Shown piece by piece: positions 5,129 to 5,681 of a DNA stretch of 5,681 bases (its first letter is position 1; each line of letters begins with the position of its first letter). The notes beneath the pieces are model-generated. The model did no database searches. It was not told the DNA's origin and was given only the letters and a program-made list of their open reading frames with translations. The stretch is from Clostridiales bacterium (GTDB lineage Bacteria; Bacillota_A; Clostridia; Peptostreptococcales; Anaerovoracaceae): contig SVCR01000125.1 in assembly GCA_015058265.1 (NCBI GenBank), positions 1 through 5,681 of the forward strand, read 5' to 3'. The position numbers were made by a program, and so were the translations under genes.

Positions 5129-5681
5129 ATGAGCAGAGTAGAGAGATACGAAGAGAATCAGAAAAAGACGGAATCTAAAGGGAACTGGACCGGAAGGATC
5201 ATACTTGCGGTCCTCTTTCTCATATGTATAGGAGTATATTTTGCCGTTCCGTCGGTACACGAATGGGTCAATAGCGTGATCGCAATGTTCAAGTCCGGCG
5301 ACTTTGACCAGATGCATGACTTCATCGCGAAGTACGGCAAGTGGGCTATGCTGGTATCGGCATTGCTGATGATATTCCAGTCGATCGCGGCACCGCTGCC
5401 GGCATTCTTCATCACACTGACTAATGCCAACCTCTTCGGCTGGTGGCAGGGTTGCATCCTGTCCTGGGCTTCATCGATGGCAGGCGCGGCATTGTGCTTC
5501 TGGATCGCCAGGATACTGGGAAGAGATGTCGTAGAGAGGATATGCACCAAGGGGGCTCTTGCTTCTGTAGAAGAGTTCTTTGCTAAATACGGCAAGCGCT
5601 GCATCTTCGTTGCCAGACTGCTGCCGTTCATCTCATTCGACGTAGTGTCGTATGCGGCAGGTCTTACATCCATGGGATTCT
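5129..5681 (+). CDS. TVP38/TMEM64 family membrane protein (DedA superfamily), C-terminus cut by window edge
   Basis: The frame stays open for 184 codons to the right edge. The ATG at 5129 is 7 bases after the lipoprotein stop, with AGGA at 5120-5123, so the two genes are very likely one operon. A charged N-terminus (1-23) precedes a first membrane helix (about 24-43). Then come DFIAKYGKWAMLVSALLMIFQ (64-84), the SIAAPLPAFFITLTNANLFG segment (85-104) and a helix (about 106-130) ending RILGR. The tail reads FFAKYGKRCIFVARLLPFISFDVVSYAAGL (150-179). The RLLPF and VSYAAGL motifs, together with the Pro-rich re-entrant segment, are diagnostic of the TVP38/TMEM64 (SNARE-associated) family, to which E. 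coli YdjX and YdjZ belong. Related DedA-superfamily members have been linked to lipid scrambling or undecaprenyl-phosphate recycling; this member's substrate is unknown. A usual length of about 200-230 residues implies that only the last helix region is missing. Confidence 0.9.
   Translation, partial: MSRVERYEENQKKTESKGNWTGRIILAVLFLICIGVYFAVPSVHEWVNSVIAMFKSGDFDQMHDFIAKYGKWAMLVSALLMIFQSIAAPLPAFFITLTNANLFGWWQGCILSWASSMAGAALCFWIARILGRDVVERICTKGALASVEEFFAKYGKRCIFVARLLPFISFDVVSYAAGLTSMGF

Noticed and set aside
5158..5673. Minus-strand open frame of 171 codons at the right edge
   Set aside because: It lies opposite the TVP38/TMEM64 gene, whose diagnostic motifs are clear on the + strand.

Overview
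The window looks like part of a medium-GC Gram-positive (Bacillota, probably Clostridia) chromosome. This is inferred from the strong AGGAGG ribosome binding site, a TATAAT promoter box, a lipobox lipoprotein with an acidic Glu/Thr/Ala linker, and the overall gene style. No RNA gene or mobile element is visible that would fix the genus. All supported genes lie on the + strand.

Region 1 (about 1-4185) is the end of a surface-polysaccharide operon. It holds the C-terminal end of a probable Wzx-type flippase, a Gtf3/WbbI-like glycosyltransferase, UDP-galactopyranose mutase (glf), and a two-domain protein that fuses a CofC-like transferase (TIGR04282/DUF2064 type) to a GT2 transferase (TIGR04283 type). 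The genes overlap by 23, 4 and 4 bases, the last two as ATGA junctions, so they are almost certainly co-transcribed and translationally coupled. Glf would make UDP-galactofuranose, the Gtf3/WbbI-like enzyme is a good candidate to transfer it, and the flippase would export the lipid-linked product. The fused transferase belongs to families that databases associate with arsenosugar or rSAM/selenodomain loci; its substrate here is unknown.

Region 2 (4186-4431) is a 246-base intergenic stretch. It has an imperfect hairpin, two inverted repeats (one a perfect 7-3-7 palindrome), a TATAAT box and a strong RBS.

Region 3 (4432-5681) holds a YdjY-domain lipoprotein followed after 7 bases by a TVP38/TMEM64 (DedA-superfamily) membrane protein that runs off the right edge. 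This pairing resembles the ydjXYZ arrangement of E. coli.

The most unusual signal is that three consecutive polysaccharide genes each carry an in-frame, low-complexity insertion in a loop or linker. The flippase has three 21-base tandem units, the glycosyltransferase has about 75 extra residues built from four copies of GCCCGCGAGGGC in two flank types, and Glf has about 33 extra residues. The Glf insertion shares a 13-base word with the glycosyltransferase insertion and holds a diverged copy of its core in a different reading frame. This suggests short palindromic DNA repeats that insert into or expand within genes, rather than a protein domain.
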